Shown: positions 16,916 to 26,127, counted from the first letter of the stretch. The stretch is 64,000 bases of DNA from Novosphingobium sp. B1 (GCF_900176395.1 NZ_FWXL01000007.1:171533-235532); one strand, 5' to 3'. Program-made: numbers and translations. The notes: generated from the letters alone by a model not told the origin.

Positions 16916-17517
16916 CAGCAATCAGAGGGCCGAGGATGCACAAGTACCCTGACGTTTCGATCATCCCGATGAACGGCAAGAGCCCGCGCATCCACGACAG
17001 TGCCTTCATCGCCCCGGGATGCCGGATCATCGGCGATGTCGAGATCGGGCCGGACGTGTCCATCTGGTACAACTGCGTGCTGCGCGCCGACGTGAACTTC
17101 ATCCGCATCGGCGCGCGGACGAACATCCAGGATGGCAGCGTCCTCCACTGCGACAGCGCCACGCCGGGACGACCGGAAGGCTTTCCCACGATCCTTGGCG
17201 AGGACGTGCTGGTGGGTCACCTTGCCATGGTTCACGGCTGCGTGGTCGAGGATCGCGGCTTCATTGGCCTTGGCGCCATCGTGATGAACGGCGCCCACAT
17301 CGAGAGCGACGGCATGCTGGCAGCGGGTGCGATGCTGACTGGCGGCAAGCGCATCGGCGCGCGCCAGCTCTGGGGCGGACGGCCCGCCGCCCACATGCGC
17401 GACCTCACCGAGGCGGCGATTGCCGACATGCAACGTGGCGTCGCGCACTATGTGCACAACGGCAAGGCACACAAGCACGCTGTAGAGACAGCAAGCCATG
17501 GCGCGACCGAAGGTTGA
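16912..17517 (+). CDS. Gamma-class carbonic anhydrase family protein
   Basis: A left-handed beta-helix protein of 201 residues, related to gamma carbonic anhydrases and to YrdA/PaaY. Hexapeptide-type repeats are clear: 'IIGDVEIGPDVSIWYNCVLRAD', 'IRIGARTNIQDGSVLHCD' and 'IGLGAIVMNGAHIESDGM'. The histidines expected for zinc are present in 'SVLHCDS' and 'VGHLAMVHGC'. The start ATG at 16912 overlaps the preceding stop; a second ATG at 16936 (MHKYPDVS) may be the true start. It may hydrate CO2 or hydrolyse acyl-CoA thioesters; sequence alone does not decide. Its 3' end overlaps the next gene by 20 bases. Confidence 0.92.
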   Translation: MTAIRGPRMHKYPDVSIIPMNGKSPRIHDSAFIAPGCRIIGDVEIGPDVSIWYNCVLRADVNFIRIGARTNIQDGSVLHCDSATPGRPEGFPTILGEDVLVGHLAMVHGCVVEDRGFIGLGAIVMNGAHIESDGMLAAGAMLTGGKRIGARQLWGGRPAAHMRDLTEAAIADMQRGVAHYVHNGKAHKHAVETASHGATEG

Positions 17518-17779
17518 ACTGCCACCTGCCGCCGCCTTGCGCGCGCTGGCAGATGGCGAGGGACAGCTGGCCGTCCGAGTGACGCCGGGCGCGCGAAGCG
17601 AGGGCATCACGATCGAGAATGGCGCCGTCGCCGTGAAAGTGCGCGCCAAACCCGAGGACGGCAAGGCGACCACAGCCGTCGGCGATCTGCTGGCGCGGGC
17701 GCTTAGCGTTGCTCCATCGAAAGTCGAGATGTTGCGCGGCGCAACTTCCCGCGAAAAGCTGTTCCGGATTCCGCTTTAG
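17498..17779 (+). CDS. DUF167 (YggU) family protein
   Basis: A 93-residue basic protein of the widespread DUF167/YggU family. The signature 'AVRVTPGARSEGITIENGAVAVKVRAKPEDGKA' (described, positions about 28-60) and 'VAPSKVEMLRGATSREKLFRI' near the C-terminus are characteristic. The family has no firmly established role. Its start lies inside the end of the carbonic anhydrase gene, implying coupled translation. Its stop overlaps the stop of the convergent membrane-protein gene by 4 bases, so transcription from both sides meets here without a terminator gap. Confidence 0.9.
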   Translation: MARPKVELPPAAALRALADGEGQLAVRVTPGARSEGITIENGAVAVKVRAKPEDGKATTAVGDLLARALSVAPSKVEMLRGATSREKLFRIPL

Positions 17780-18444
17780 CCCTCGGCCGGAAAGCGGAAG
17801 GCGACGGCCACCATGGCCGCACCCCATGCGCTCGCGATCCACAGGCAGCCAAGCGGCAGGCGATCCTGCAGATATGCCCCGAGCACCGCACCGGCAAGCA
17901 ACCCGGCCCACAGTTGCGCCCACGACAACCAGCCCGAATCGCGATGTCCGGACAGGCGGCGGGCCAGCCCCATCCCCAGCTTGACGAGTGCGCCGGTCAT
18001 GTAGGTTAGCCCCACTGTCACCTCGCCATTGCGCTGGAAGGTGTTGTTGAGCGCGCCCATCGCCAGCACCAGCGCGGCTATCATGACCGCTTCCCCTTCA
18101 GCCGCGCGGGCGAGCGAGGCCGCGATCAGCAAGAGGGTGACAAGACCCAGCACAGCCGGCTTGCGAAAGGTCCCCGCCCTCTCCGACAGCAGCGCACCGC
18201 CGGTCACGCCTGCGATGAAGCCGAGGATAAGCAGCACCGGCACCAGGGCATCCCCGGGGGAAGTGCCTAATGCCACGCCCAGACGCGTCGTATTGCCCGA
18301 CATGAACGACACGAAGTAGCCGTGGGCCGAGAGAAAGCCGACCGAATCGACAAAACCGGCCATGGCGGCAAGAGCGGTGGCAAATACGCGGCGCTGGCGG
18401 TCGTTGACGATCACGCGAAGGTTTCTAGCGCGGCTTGGAAGCAA
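17776..18444 (-). CDS. DUF1275 (YoaK) family membrane protein
   Basis: A 222-residue integral membrane protein with six or seven predicted helices. The family hallmark is the N-terminal 'AGFVDSVGFLSAHGYFVSFMSGNTTRLGVAL' region (about 30-60) and the later 'ALNNTFQRNGEVTVGLTYMTGALVKLG', a glycine/threonine-rich re-entrant-looking segment. Function is unknown; transport has been suggested for the family, but no substrate can be stated. It is convergent with the DUF167 gene and 32 bases downstream of the truncated haemoglobin gene on the same strand. Confidence 0.87.
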   Translation of the reverse strand: MLPSRARNLRVIVNDRQRRVFATALAAMAGFVDSVGFLSAHGYFVSFMSGNTTRLGVALGTSPGDALVPVLLILGFIAGVTGGALLSERAGTFRKPAVLGLVTLLLIAASLARAAEGEAVMIAALVLAMGALNNTFQRNGEVTVGLTYMTGALVKLGMGLARRLSGHRDSGWLSWAQLWAGLLAGAVLGAYLQDRLPLGCLWIASAWGAAMVAVAFRFPAEG

Positions 18445-18476
18445 AGGGAATCAGGCGAGGGGAAACAGGGCAGGAA

Positions 18477-18896
18477 CTATGGGCGCGCCATCCCTCGCGC
18501 CATCTGGCCCAGAACATCGCAGAGCGCCCTGGCAATGTCCGGATCAGGCAATTTGGCGTCGGCAATCGCTCGCTCCATGCAGTCTGCCCATTGCGCGGCG
18601 GTCTCGCGCGTGATCGCAAACGGCTTGTGCATCGACATCATGCATTTGCCGGGATGCGCCTCGAACCAGTCACGCGGACCGCCGCTCCACCCGGCAAGGA
18701 AGCCGGGAAGTGAATCGCGCATGGGGCCAAGATCGTCGGCATGGATGGCACGCAGCGCGGCAAAGGCGGGGTCCGTTTCCATCAGATCGTAGAAGCGGTC
18801 CGTGATGCGGCGCAATTCGCCCAGTCCGCCAATGCGTTCGTAGGGTGACCGGACGGGAGTGTCTACGGGCAAGGCTTGGCTCCATGCAGGGATCAT
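18477..18896 (-). CDS. Group II truncated haemoglobin
   Basis: A 139-residue haem protein of the 2-over-2 globin fold. 'YERIGGLGELRRITDRFYDLMETDP' gives helix A-B with the B10 tyrosine. 'PRDWFEAHPG' and 'MMSMHKPFAI' supply the loop and proximal histidine (F8), and 'TAAQWADCMERAI' carries the G8 tryptophan typical of group II. Such proteins bind oxygen or nitric oxide and are linked to redox or nitrosative stress. The start shown has no strong ribosome-binding site, so the exact N-terminus is uncertain by about ten residues. Confidence 0.9.
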   Translation of the reverse strand: MIPAWSQALPVDTPVRSPYERIGGLGELRRITDRFYDLMETDPAFAALRAIHADDLGPMRDSLPGFLAGWSGGPRDWFEAHPGKCMMSMHKPFAITRETAAQWADCMERAIADAKLPDPDIARALCDVLGQMARGMARP

Positions 18897-18958
18897 GAGC
18901 CTGTGTCATGCCCGCGCAGCAGCCCCGCGACATTGCGATCGATCAATCGGGCAGAAGG

Positions 18959-19147
18959 TCAATCGTGGTGGGGAAGTGCCTTGGCGGCCAGCCCTGCCGC
19001 CATGCCCCCGAGAACGGCGCCGATGGCCCAGTTGGTGGCAACCGCATCCCACTGCCGGTAGCGCGTCCATTCACTCCCGGTGCGCAACGACGTCCACGCC
19101 ATCCGGCCAAGAGCGTAGGCAGGCGCAGCGAGCAGCAGGTTGGCCAT
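18959..19147 (-). CDS. Small hypothetical membrane-associated protein
   Basis: A 62-residue protein starting MANLLLAAPAYALGRMAW, with a first hydrophobic segment (residues 2-16) and a glycine/alanine-rich helix 'NWAIGAVLGGMAAGLAAKAL' at the end. I do not recognise a family. An in-frame ATG at 19177 would add ten residues. It lies between the DNA ligase gene and the truncated haemoglobin gene on the same strand, with about 60 bases on either side. The coding evidence is the hydrophobic pattern, strand and spacing only. Confidence 0.5.
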   Translation of the reverse strand: MANLLLAAPAYALGRMAWTSLRTGSEWTRYRQWDAVATNWAIGAVLGGMAAGLAAKALPHHD

Positions 19148-19207
19148 TATCGTTCTCTCCCATGGTTTGTCCGACAACGGCAGTCACCGCGCGCAGTTCC
19201 GCCAGGG

Positions 19208-20803
19208 TCAGTCTGCGATAAGGCTCCGCAATGTTTCGAGCCGGTCAGCCTCGTGCGCGGGCTTGTCGGCACGGATGCGGCTGATGCGGGGGAAGCGCAT
19301 GGCAACGCCGGACTTGTGGCGCTTGCTTGCGTGGACCGAATCGAACGCCACTTCGAACACAAGCGATTTGTCGGTCTCGCGCACGGGGCCGAACTTGCCC
19401 ACTGTGTGCTGGCGCACGTAGCGATCGAGCCACTTCAGTTCCTCGTCAGTGAACCCGAAGTAGGCCTTGCCCACCGGCAACAGTTCTGCGCCCTGATCGG
19501 GATCGCCATTCCAGCAGCCGAAGGTGTAGTCGGAATAGAAAGAAGAACGCTTGCCGGACCCGCGCTGCGCATACATCAGCACGCAATCGATCAGCAGCGG
19601 ATCGCGCTTCCACTTGTACCACAGGCCGGTGCGTCGCCCCGCCACGTACGGGCTGTCACGCCGCTTGAGCATGACGCCCTCGATCGCCTCATCGCGCGCG
19701 CGGGAGCGGATCTCTGCGAGGTCGTCGAAGGTCTTCGCCGCAATCACTTGCGAGATATCGAAGCGGGCCTGATCGAGCCGCGGCACCAGATCCTCGAGCC
19801 GGGCGCGGCGCTGTTCCCATGCCCATTCGCGCAAGTCCTCGCCGTCCTCGATCAGCAGATCGTAAAGGCGCACGAATGCCGGCGATTCGGCCAGCATCGC
19901 TTTCGAAACGGTCTTGCGTCCGAGCCGTTGCTGCAGCGCATTGAAGCTGGCAGCACCGCCAGTCTCGCCGCCCTGGTGCGCGCCGCGCACAAGCAATTCA
20001 CCATCGAGCACACAGGGAACTGTCAGCGCTGCGGCAATTTCGGGGAAGGTTGCGGAAATGTCATCGCCGCTGCGCGAATAGACGCGGGTTTCACCGGCAA
20101 CGTGAACGATCTGGACGCGGATGCCGTCCCACTTCCACTCCGCGGCGAATTCCGACAGGTCGAGGCTTTCGCTTTCAAGCGGATGAGCCAGCATGAACGG
20201 GCGGAACAGCGGCAGCAGATCGGTGCGCGGTGGGGCAGCGCCATTCGCCGCCCAATCGAACAACGTCAGATAGGGCGCAGCCTGCCCGTGCCAGTATTCC
20301 TCGACATCCTCGACGCTCACGTCAAAGGCCTGCGCAAATGCGACCTTTGCCAGCCGCGCCGAAATGCCGATGCGCATGGCGCCAGTGGCAAGCTTGAGCA
20401 GGGCATAGCGACCATTGACGTCAAGACGGTCAAGCAGGTCCGTCAGGATACGCGGCGCGGTCGTGCGGGTGGTGGCATGGAGAGTCTCGACCACTTCGGC
20501 GACCGAAGGCGCGGGCAGCCGGTCGCCAAGAGGTTCCGGCCAGAGCAGGCTGGCACATTCCGCGGTATCGCCGACGTAATCGCGGCTCAGCGTCCACAAC
20601 ACGGGATCGATCCGCTCTGCCATCAGGCTGCGGATCAGGCTGGCTTTCACGGCCGGGAAATCGAGCCCGTCGGTCAGCGCCGCCAGGGCCCAGCCACGGT
20701 CCGGATCGGGCGTCTCGCGCAAGTATTCGGCCAGCAGTGCCAGCTTGGCATTGCGCGACGGGGTGAGCACGAGCGCGTCGAGCAGGGCAGCGAAACGCTC
20801 CAT
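19208..20803 (-). CDS. Ligase-associated/cisplatin-response ATP-dependent DNA ligase
   Basis: A 531-residue ATP-dependent DNA ligase of the bacterial LigC/'cisplatin damage response' type, which seals nicks in a DNA-repair setting. Residues about 1-190 form the DNA-binding domain. Motif I with the AMP-accepting lysine is 'AAEWKWDGIRVQIV' (about 220), 'VLDGELLV' follows, and 'EGVMLKRRDSPYVAGRRTGLWYKWK' carries motifs IV-V. The OB domain ends with 'FEVAFDSVHASKRHKSGVAMRFPRI'. The start ATG at 20803 overlaps the stop of the exonuclease gene (TGATG), so the two are translationally coupled. The helicase and MPE nuclease usually found with this pair are absent from the window. Confidence 0.93.
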   Translation of the reverse strand: MERFAALLDALVLTPSRNAKLALLAEYLRETPDPDRGWALAALTDGLDFPAVKASLIRSLMAERIDPVLWTLSRDYVGDTAECASLLWPEPLGDRLPAPSVAEVVETLHATTRTTAPRILTDLLDRLDVNGRYALLKLATGAMRIGISARLAKVAFAQAFDVSVEDVEEYWHGQAAPYLTLFDWAANGAAPPRTDLLPLFRPFMLAHPLESESLDLSEFAAEWKWDGIRVQIVHVAGETRVYSRSGDDISATFPEIAAALTVPCVLDGELLVRGAHQGGETGGAASFNALQQRLGRKTVSKAMLAESPAFVRLYDLLIEDGEDLREWAWEQRRARLEDLVPRLDQARFDISQVIAAKTFDDLAEIRSRARDEAIEGVMLKRRDSPYVAGRRTGLWYKWKRDPLLIDCVLMYAQRGSGKRSSFYSDYTFGCWNGDPDQGAELLPVGKAYFGFTDEELKWLDRYVRQHTVGKFGPVRETDKSLVFEVAFDSVHASKRHKSGVAMRFPRISRIRADKPAHEADRLETLRSLIAD

Positions 20804-21810
20804 CAGTCGTCCTCGTCCTCGTACCCGACCAGCGCCAGTGCGCGGGCCTTGCGCTGGTTCAGTTCGCACCAGCGAATCAGCGCTTCCTCGCGGCCATGGG
20901 TGACCCAGGTCTCGGCCGGGTTCACCTGGCGGATCGTCGTGGTCAGTTCGTCCCAGTCGGCATGGTCGGAGATGATCAGCGGCAGTTCGACATTGCGCTG
21001 CCGCGCCCGCTGGCGCACCCGCATCCAGCCCGAGGCCATGGCGGTGACGGGATCGGGCAGGCGGCGGCTCCAGCGATCGTTGAGCGCCGATGGCGGGCAG
21101 ATCACGATGCTGTTGGCCAGCGCCGCCTTGGGCACACCGGCCACCGCCTTGAGATCGCCAAGGTCGACGCCGTGGTCTTCATATAGCCGGCACATCCGCT
21201 CCATCGCGCCATGCAGCCAGATCGTTTCGGTAAACCCCGCCTCGCGCAGTTCGGCAATGACACGCTGCGCCTTGCCCAGCGCATAGGCGCCGACAAGCAC
21301 GCAGCGACCCTGTTCGTTTTCGCGCGCTTTCAGGAGCTTGGCCATTTCGTCGGCAATCGGCGGGTGGCGGAAGACCGGCAGGCCGAAGGTCGCCTCGGTC
21401 ACGAAGACATCGCATGGCGTGACTTCGAACGGCGGACAGGTAGGGTCGGCGCGCCGCTTGTAGTCGCCCGTCACCACCACCCGTTCACCGGCATGTTCGA
21501 GCAGGATCTGCGCCGAGCCGAGGACGTGCCCCGCCGGAACCCAGGTTGCCTTGACGTTACCGCGAAGCGCGATCGTATCGCCATAGCCAACGGCGCGGGC
21601 CCCGGCTTCGACCACGCCATAGCGCAGCCCCATGATGGCGATGGTCTCGGGCGTGGCGACAGTCGTGCCGTGCCCGCCGCGCGCGTGATCGGCGTGACCA
21701 TGGGTAACGAGCGCGAGGTCGACCGGGCGCGCCGGGTCTATCCAGGCGTCGGCGGGTACGATGTAGAGCCCGTGCGGTTCAGGTCGCAGCCAGGAGAAAG
21801 GAGGTGCCAT
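20803..21810 (-). CDS. Ligase-associated DNA damage response exonuclease (MBL/beta-CASP fold)
   Basis: A metallo-beta-lactamase-fold nuclease of 335 residues related to SNM1/Ysh1-type enzymes and found with the ATP-dependent ligase in a bacterial repair cluster. The metal motif HxHxDH reads 'THGHADHARGGHG' at about residue 38-45, with later ligands in 'VVTGDYKRRADPTCPPFEV' and 'ISDHADWDELTT'. The start at 21810 (MAPPFSWLRPEP) is preferred; a GTG at 21846 would add 12 residues. Upstream (21865-21914) are five 11-bp-spaced AGGT repeats that may be its control site. Together with the ligase it forms a two-gene operon. Confidence 0.92.
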   Translation of the reverse strand: MAPPFSWLRPEPHGLYIVPADAWIDPARPVDLALVTHGHADHARGGHGTTVATPETIAIMGLRYGVVEAGARAVGYGDTIALRGNVKATWVPAGHVLGSAQILLEHAGERVVVTGDYKRRADPTCPPFEVTPCDVFVTEATFGLPVFRHPPIADEMAKLLKARENEQGRCVLVGAYALGKAQRVIAELREAGFTETIWLHGAMERMCRLYEDHGVDLGDLKAVAGVPKAALANSIVICPPSALNDRWSRRLPDPVTAMASGWMRVRQRARQRNVELPLIISDHADWDELTTTIRQVNPAETWVTHGREEALIRWCELNQRKARALALVGYEDEDD

Positions 21811-21864
21811 CGGTGTAGAATGGACGGCAGGCCCGGCTTGTTCCACTGCCCAAGAGGCCGGTTC

Positions 21865-21914
21865 AGGTGAGGGGGAGGTGAAGGGCAGGTGAGCGGCAGG
21901 TCACGGCAAGGTCG
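21865..21914. repeat. Five 11-bp-phased AGGT(G/C) iterons upstream of the exonuclease-ligase operon
   Basis: AGGTGA occurs at 21865, 21876 and 21887, AGGTCA at 21898 and AGGTCG at 21909. The spacing is exactly 11 bases throughout, about one helical turn. The remainder of each unit is G-rich and varies. The array sits just upstream of the repair operon on the minus strand and beyond the ftsH terminator. It could be an operator for a regulator binding one face of the DNA; a chance purine-rich tract cannot be excluded. Confidence 0.55.
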
Positions 21915-21967
21915 GCAACCCGCTTCAGCAGGCTGAACCAAGGGTGGAGGCAAGCCGGGGCAGGCAT

Positions 21968-21998
21968 AAAAAAAGGGGCACGCCCTGCGGCGCGCCCC
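21968..21998 (-). terminator. Rho-independent terminator after ftsH
   Basis: Read on the minus strand, GGGGCGCGCC and GGCGTGCCCC pair (one G-T) around GCAG and are followed by seven T residues. It lies 24 bases after the ftsH stop. Confidence 0.9.
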
Positions 21999-22021
21999 TG
22001 CTTTTCATCCGATGACGCCGA

Positions 22022-23953
22022 TCAGGCCGGTTGCGGATTGGCCGACCCGAACTTCTTGCCCGCGCGCGGAACAGCCGAGCCCTGCGCCGTCGTCGGGCGC
22101 GTGGAACCGGTGGGGTTCTGCGGACGGTCGAGCTTGCCGCTCTCCATCAGTTCCTTGATCTCGTCACCCGAGAGGGTTTCATATTCGAGCATGGCCTGCG
22201 CCAGCAGGTGCAGCTTGTCCTCGTGGGTCTTGAGGATGTCGGTGGCGCGGGCGTGGGCCCCATCCACCAGGCTGCGGATTTCGCTGTCGATGACCTTGTT
22301 GGTCTCGTCCGAGGCGAACAGGCGCTGCGAGCCACCCATGCCGAGGTAGCCTTCCTGCTGGTCCTCGTACTGCAGGGGTCCGAGCTTGTCGGACATGCCC
22401 CACTTGGTGACCATCGAGCGCGCCAGCGAGGTGGCATACTGGATGTCGGACGATGCGCCGGAGGAGACCTTGTCGTGGCCGAAGATCAGCTCTTCAGCGA
22501 CGCGGCCACCCATTGCGACCGAGAGGTTCGCGTGCATCTTGTCACGGTGGTAGGAGTAGCTGTCCCGTTCGGGCAGACGCATGACCATGCCCAGAGCGCG
22601 ACCGCGCGGGATGATCGTGGCCTTGTGGATCGGGTCGGATGCCGGCTCGTTGATCGAGACGATGGCGTGGCCGGCCTCGTGATAGGCGGTCATCTTCTTC
22701 TCGTCGTCGGTCATGACCATGGAGCGGCGTTCCGCGCCCATCATCACCTTGTCCTTGGCGTCCTCGAACTCCTGCATCGCCACAAGGCGCTTGTTGCGGC
22801 GCGCGGCCAGCAGGGCAGCCTCGTTGACGAGGTTGGCGAGATCCGCACCCGAGAAGCCGGGAGTGCCGCGGGCGATCGAGCGCGGGTTGACGTCGGGCGC
22901 CAGCGGCACCTTCTTCATGTGCACCGAGAGGATCTTCTCGCGGCCCTCGATATCGGGGATCGGCACGACCACCTGACGGTCGAAGCGACCGGGGCGCAGC
23001 AGGGCGGGATCGAGCACGTCGGGGCGGTTGGTCGCCGCGATGATGATGATGCCCTCGTTGGCCTCGAAACCGTCCATCTCGACGAGTAACTGGTTGAGCG
23101 TCTGCTCGCGCTCGTCGTTCGAATTGCCCAGGCCATGGCCACGGTGACGGCCGACTGCGTCGATTTCGTCGATGAAGACGATGCACGGCGCGTTCTTCTT
23201 GGCCTGTTCGAACATGTCGCGCACGCGCGAAGCGCCGACGCCGACAAACATCTCGACGAAGTCCGAGCCGGAGATGGTGAAGAATGGCACGCCTGCTTCA
23301 CCGGCAATGGCGCGGGCGAGCAGGGTCTTGCCGGTGCCGGGCGAGCCGACCAGCAGCGCACCCTTGGGAATCTGGCCGCCAAGCTTGGAGAAGCGCGAGG
23401 GATCGCGCAGGAACTCGACGATTTCCTGAAGTTCCTCGCGCGCCTCGTCGATGCCGGCGACATCGTCAAAGGTCACGCGGCCCTGGCGTTCGGTGAGCAG
23501 CTTGGCCTTCGACTTGCCAAAGCCCATCGCGCCCGAACCGCCACCCTTCTGCACCTGGCGCAGCGCAAAGAAGGCAACGCCCAGGATCAGCAGGAACGGC
23601 AGCGAATTGACGAGGATGTACATCAGCATGTTCGGCTGTTCGGCCGCCTTGCCGGCGTACTGTACGCCATTGTCCTGCAGCAGCTTGGGCAGATCCGAAT
23701 CGCCGGGCACCGGAATGGTGGCGAACTGGCCGCCGTTCTTGAGGGTGCCGGTGATGCGATCGGGCGAAATCTCGACCGAGCGGACCTGCTGCTCTGCCAC
23801 CTGCGAGCGGAAGGCGGAGTAGGGGATCGTCGTCGCGTTCTGTTCGACGCGCGAGCCGAACATGGAAACCACCAGAAGAAGCGCGAGGAAGATGCCGCCC
23901 CAGACGAGGAGGCTCTTGATCCACGGATTGCCCTGGGGCTGGTCGTCGTTCAT
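22022..23953 (-). CDS. ftsH: ATP-dependent zinc metalloprotease FtsH
   Basis: The membrane-bound AAA protease that degrades misfolded membrane proteins and regulators. The protein is 643 residues from [11 protein letters not shown], with GGAAAG as ribosome-binding site. Transmembrane helices lie at about 15-34 and 110-130, enclosing the periplasmic domain. The AAA module has Walker A 'GSPGTGKT' (about 205), Walker B '[15 protein letters not shown]' and the SRH region '[22 protein letters not shown]'. The zinc site is 'AYHEAGHAI' (about 425). The last ~40 residues are disordered. tilS lies 94 bases upstream on the same strand, a common neighbour pair. Confidence 0.97.
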   Translation of the reverse strand: MNDDQPQGNPWIKSLLVWGGIFLALLLVVSMFGSRVEQNATTIPYSAFRSQVAEQQVRSVEISPDRITGTLKNGGQFATIPVPGDSDLPKLLQDNGVQYAGKAAEQPNMLMYILVNSLPFLLILGVAFFALRQVQKGGGSGAMGFGKSKAKLLTERQGRVTFDDVAGIDEAREELQEIVEFLRDPSRFSKLGGQIPKGALLVGSPGTGKTLLARAIAGEAGVPFFTISGSDFVEMFVGVGASRVRDMFEQAKKNAPCIVFIDEIDAVGRHRGHGLGNSNDEREQTLNQLLVEMDGFEANEGIIIIAATNRPDVLDPALLRPGRFDRQVVVPIPDIEGREKILSVHMKKVPLAPDVNPRSIARGTPGFSGADLANLVNEAALLAARRNKRLVAMQEFEDAKDKVMMGAERRSMVMTDDEKKMTAYHEAGHAIVSINEPASDPIHKATIIPRGRALGMVMRLPERDSYSYHRDKMHANLSVAMGGRVAEELIFGHDKVSSGASSDIQYATSLARSMVTKWGMSDKLGPLQYEDQQEGYLGMGGSQRLFASDETNKVIDSEIRSLVDGAHARATDILKTHEDKLHLLAQAMLEYETLSGDEIKELMESGKLDRPQNPTGSTRPTTAQGSAVPRAGKKFGSANPQPA

Positions 23954-24047
23954 CGCTGTCTTTCCGCATTGCCCGCCGCTGCGGCGGTGCTCATGGGCCA
24001 ATGTAGGGGTGACCCGGTGAATCGCAATATAACGCGATTGTGGTTTT

Positions 24048-25034
24048 TCAGCGACCTGTCCCGATGTCCGAGCCGGAAACATCGTTTCGCTTCGGCGCAG
24101 GTGTGAACCGCCATGCCTTGCCGCGCGCATCGCCCTTCACGCCGCCCAAGGTTGCGACGTGTCCCGCCCGAAGCGATTCGTGCCAGCGGACAAGGGCAGG
24201 CCCGCGCGGGGGCAGGGCGCCGAAATGCGCCAGCACGCGTTCGAGCAGGCGCAGCGCGAGGGCAGGGGGAATATCGACAGGCGGCGACAGCACGATTTGC
24301 GCAGCGCCTGCCGGGACCTGGGGCCAGAGGGTTTGCACCGCCCAGTCGAGAGCAGCGTCCGCCTCGGCAAGATGGTCAGCGCTGGCAGCGAAGCCACTGG
24401 CAATGAAGGCCGGATTTGACGTCATGGCGTCACGCACCCGCACACGTTCGTAGCGCGGATCGGTGTTGGACGGATCGAGTGCCGGGACCAGGCCCGAAGC
24501 CTCGACGACTGCAAGAAGGTCGCGGCGCGACCAACGCAGGAGCGGACGCAACAGGGGCAGGTGCGGCGCGCCGGGCACCTGGGCAATCTGGCGCATCGCC
24601 GAAAGACCGCGCAGGCCCGCGCCCCGGTTGAGTCGCATGACCATCGTCTCGGCCTGATCGTCGGCGTGATGGGCGGTAACAATGGCAGCGAGCCCTTCGG
24701 CTGCGGCCCATTCTGCCAGCGCGTGATAACGCGACGCACGGGCGCGCTCCTGCACGGCGCTGCCCTTTGTCATCGCAATGGCGAGAGTCCGATGCGCGAT
24801 GCGGCGTTCGGCACAGACCTTTGCGACCATGGCCGCCTCGTCGGCGCTTTCGGCGCGCAGGCCATGATCGACCGTTGCCACGGCAAAGTTGCGCGGCGCA
24901 ACTTCGTGGAACAGCAGCAGCATGGCGAGACTGTCGGGCCCGCCAGAAACCGCGAGTCCGACCGGGCCGTCAACGGGAACCGCAGCCCGCGGCGCCTGCC
25001 AGTCCGTGGCGAGGCGCGCGGCGGCTGCGGTCAG
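24048..25034 (-). CDS. tilS: tRNA(Ile)-lysidine synthetase TilS, start codon unusual
   Basis: Attaches lysine to C34 of the AUA-reading isoleucine tRNA, an essential step. The PP-loop ATPase motif is '[14 protein letters not shown]', and '[10 protein letters not shown]', '[23 protein letters not shown]' and '[10 protein letters not shown]' follow as expected; the C-terminal region is shorter and less conserved. No ATG, GTG or TTG lies in frame between the PP-loop and the upstream stop at 25062-25064. The only near-cognate start is CTG at 25034-25032, preceded by GGGAA, and I use it. Starting at the first ATG (24923) would delete the catalytic motif. It lies 16 bases after cpoB, suggesting coupled translation. 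Confidence 0.85.
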   Translation of the reverse strand: MTAAAARLATDWQAPRAAVPVDGPVGLAVSGGPDSLAMLLLFHEVAPRNFAVATVDHGLRAESADEAAMVAKVCAERRIAHRTLAIAMTKGSAVQERARASRYHALAEWAAAEGLAAIVTAHHADDQAETMVMRLNRGAGLRGLSAMRQIAQVPGAPHLPLLRPLLRWSRRDLLAVVEASGLVPALDPSNTDPRYERVRVRDAMTSNPAFIASGFAASADHLAEADAALDWAVQTLWPQVPAGAAQIVLSPPVDIPPALALRLLERVLAHFGALPPRGPALVRWHESLRAGHVATLGGVKGDARGKAWRFTPAPKRNDVSGSDIGTGR

Positions 25035-25050
25035 GCTATTCCCGGCACCG

Positions 25051-26031
25051 TCACTTGCACTTCACCGAAGTGCGCGCGGCATCGTACTGACCCTTGAGGC
25101 GGCCGGCGATCTCGTCAGGATAAGTGGCTGCGAGTTCGGCAAACGCACCGCAAGCCTTCTCCGTGTCCTTGAGCTTGACCATGGCGATGCCGAGGAACAG
25201 CAGGCTGTCAGGCGCACGAGCGCCCTTCTTGTCGGCCAGGTAGTTCTGCAGGAAGAACTGCGCTGCGGTGCCGGGCTTGCCATCGTCAAGCCATGCACGG
25301 CCCAGCAGGTTGCGGCCGAAGCTGATCTGCGAATGCTTGGGATAGCGGTCGACGTAGATCTGCAACTGCTGCTGCGCTTCGGGAAAGAACTTCGCTTCCC
25401 ACAGGCGGTAGCCATAGTTGTATTCATCGAGGCCGGCATCGGCCGTCGACGGCTTTTCGATCGCCTGGACAGCAGCGACGCGCGCTGCCGAAGGCGCCGC
25501 GGGCTTGGCAGCGGGTGTGGTCGCAGGCTTTGGCGCGGTCGTCGTCGTCGTCGATGCCGCAGTCGTCGGCTTGGGCGCCGGTTGTGTGGTCACGACCGGT
25601 GCGGCAGCGGGAGTGGGCGCCGCAGCCGGTTCAGACGGAACAGCCTGCGCTTCGAGCCGGGCCAGTCGCTCCTCGATCTTGGCTGCGCGGTTCTGGCCTT
25701 CCTCGACCTGTGCGGTAAGCCGCGCCATCTGCGCCTCGACCGCATCCATGCGCGCGAGCACGTCCGTTACCGCCGAAGACGCCGGGGTGCCGATGCGGGG
25801 CGTTGTCGTGGTCTGGCTCGGCGTGATTTCCGGGGCGAAGGTCTTGCCTGCGCCATCGGGAAATACCTTGCGCTGGATAGCGCGGATTTCAGCCTCGATG
25901 CGGCGCAATCTGGGTTCGGCATCGGTGGGGGCATTGGCGGCTGATTGCGCGAGTGCCGGGGCGCCGAGCGGCGCGGCCGAAACGGCTGCGAGCGCAAGGA
26001 GCGGCAGGCAGCGGCGTAATTCAAAGGTCAT
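25051..26031 (-). CDS. cpoB: Tol-Pal system TPR protein CpoB (YbgF)
   Basis: A periplasmic protein of 326 residues that links Tol-Pal action with peptidoglycan synthesis during division. It begins MTFELRRCLPLLALAAVSAAP, a signal peptide likely cleaved after 'PALA'. An N-terminal coiled-coil stretch (about 80-125, 'MDAVEAQMARLTAQVEEGQNRAAKIEERLARLE' region) comes next. An alanine/threonine/proline-rich linker follows, then TPR repeats in the C-terminal 120 residues ('YNYGYRLWEAKFFPEAQQQLQ', 'GRNLLGRAWLDDGK', 'LFLGIAMVKLKDTEKACGAF'). The tol and pal genes are not in this window; tilS follows directly, as in many proteobacteria. Confidence 0.88.
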   Translation of the reverse strand: MTFELRRCLPLLALAAVSAAPLGAPALAQSAANAPTDAEPRLRRIEAEIRAIQRKVFPDGAGKTFAPEITPSQTTTTPRIGTPASSAVTDVLARMDAVEAQMARLTAQVEEGQNRAAKIEERLARLEAQAVPSEPAAAPTPAAAPVVTTQPAPKPTTAASTTTTTAPKPATTPAAKPAAPSAARVAAVQAIEKPSTADAGLDEYNYGYRLWEAKFFPEAQQQLQIYVDRYPKHSQISFGRNLLGRAWLDDGKPGTAAQFFLQNYLADKKGARAPDSLLFLGIAMVKLKDTEKACGAFAELAATYPDEIAGRLKGQYDAARTSVKCK

Positions 26032-26127
26032 TGTCGTTCCCACAGGCTGCGGGGGCCTGCGACGGCCCTCCTCGTCCGGTCACCATGATTGCCCCAGACT
26101 GCGTCCCAAGTCGAGACGCCAGCGGGC

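Noticed and set aside
18908..21286. Long plus-strand frame opposite ligase and exonuclease genes
   Set aside because: It spans two well-defined genes on the other strand and shows only Arg/His/Gln-rich sequence.
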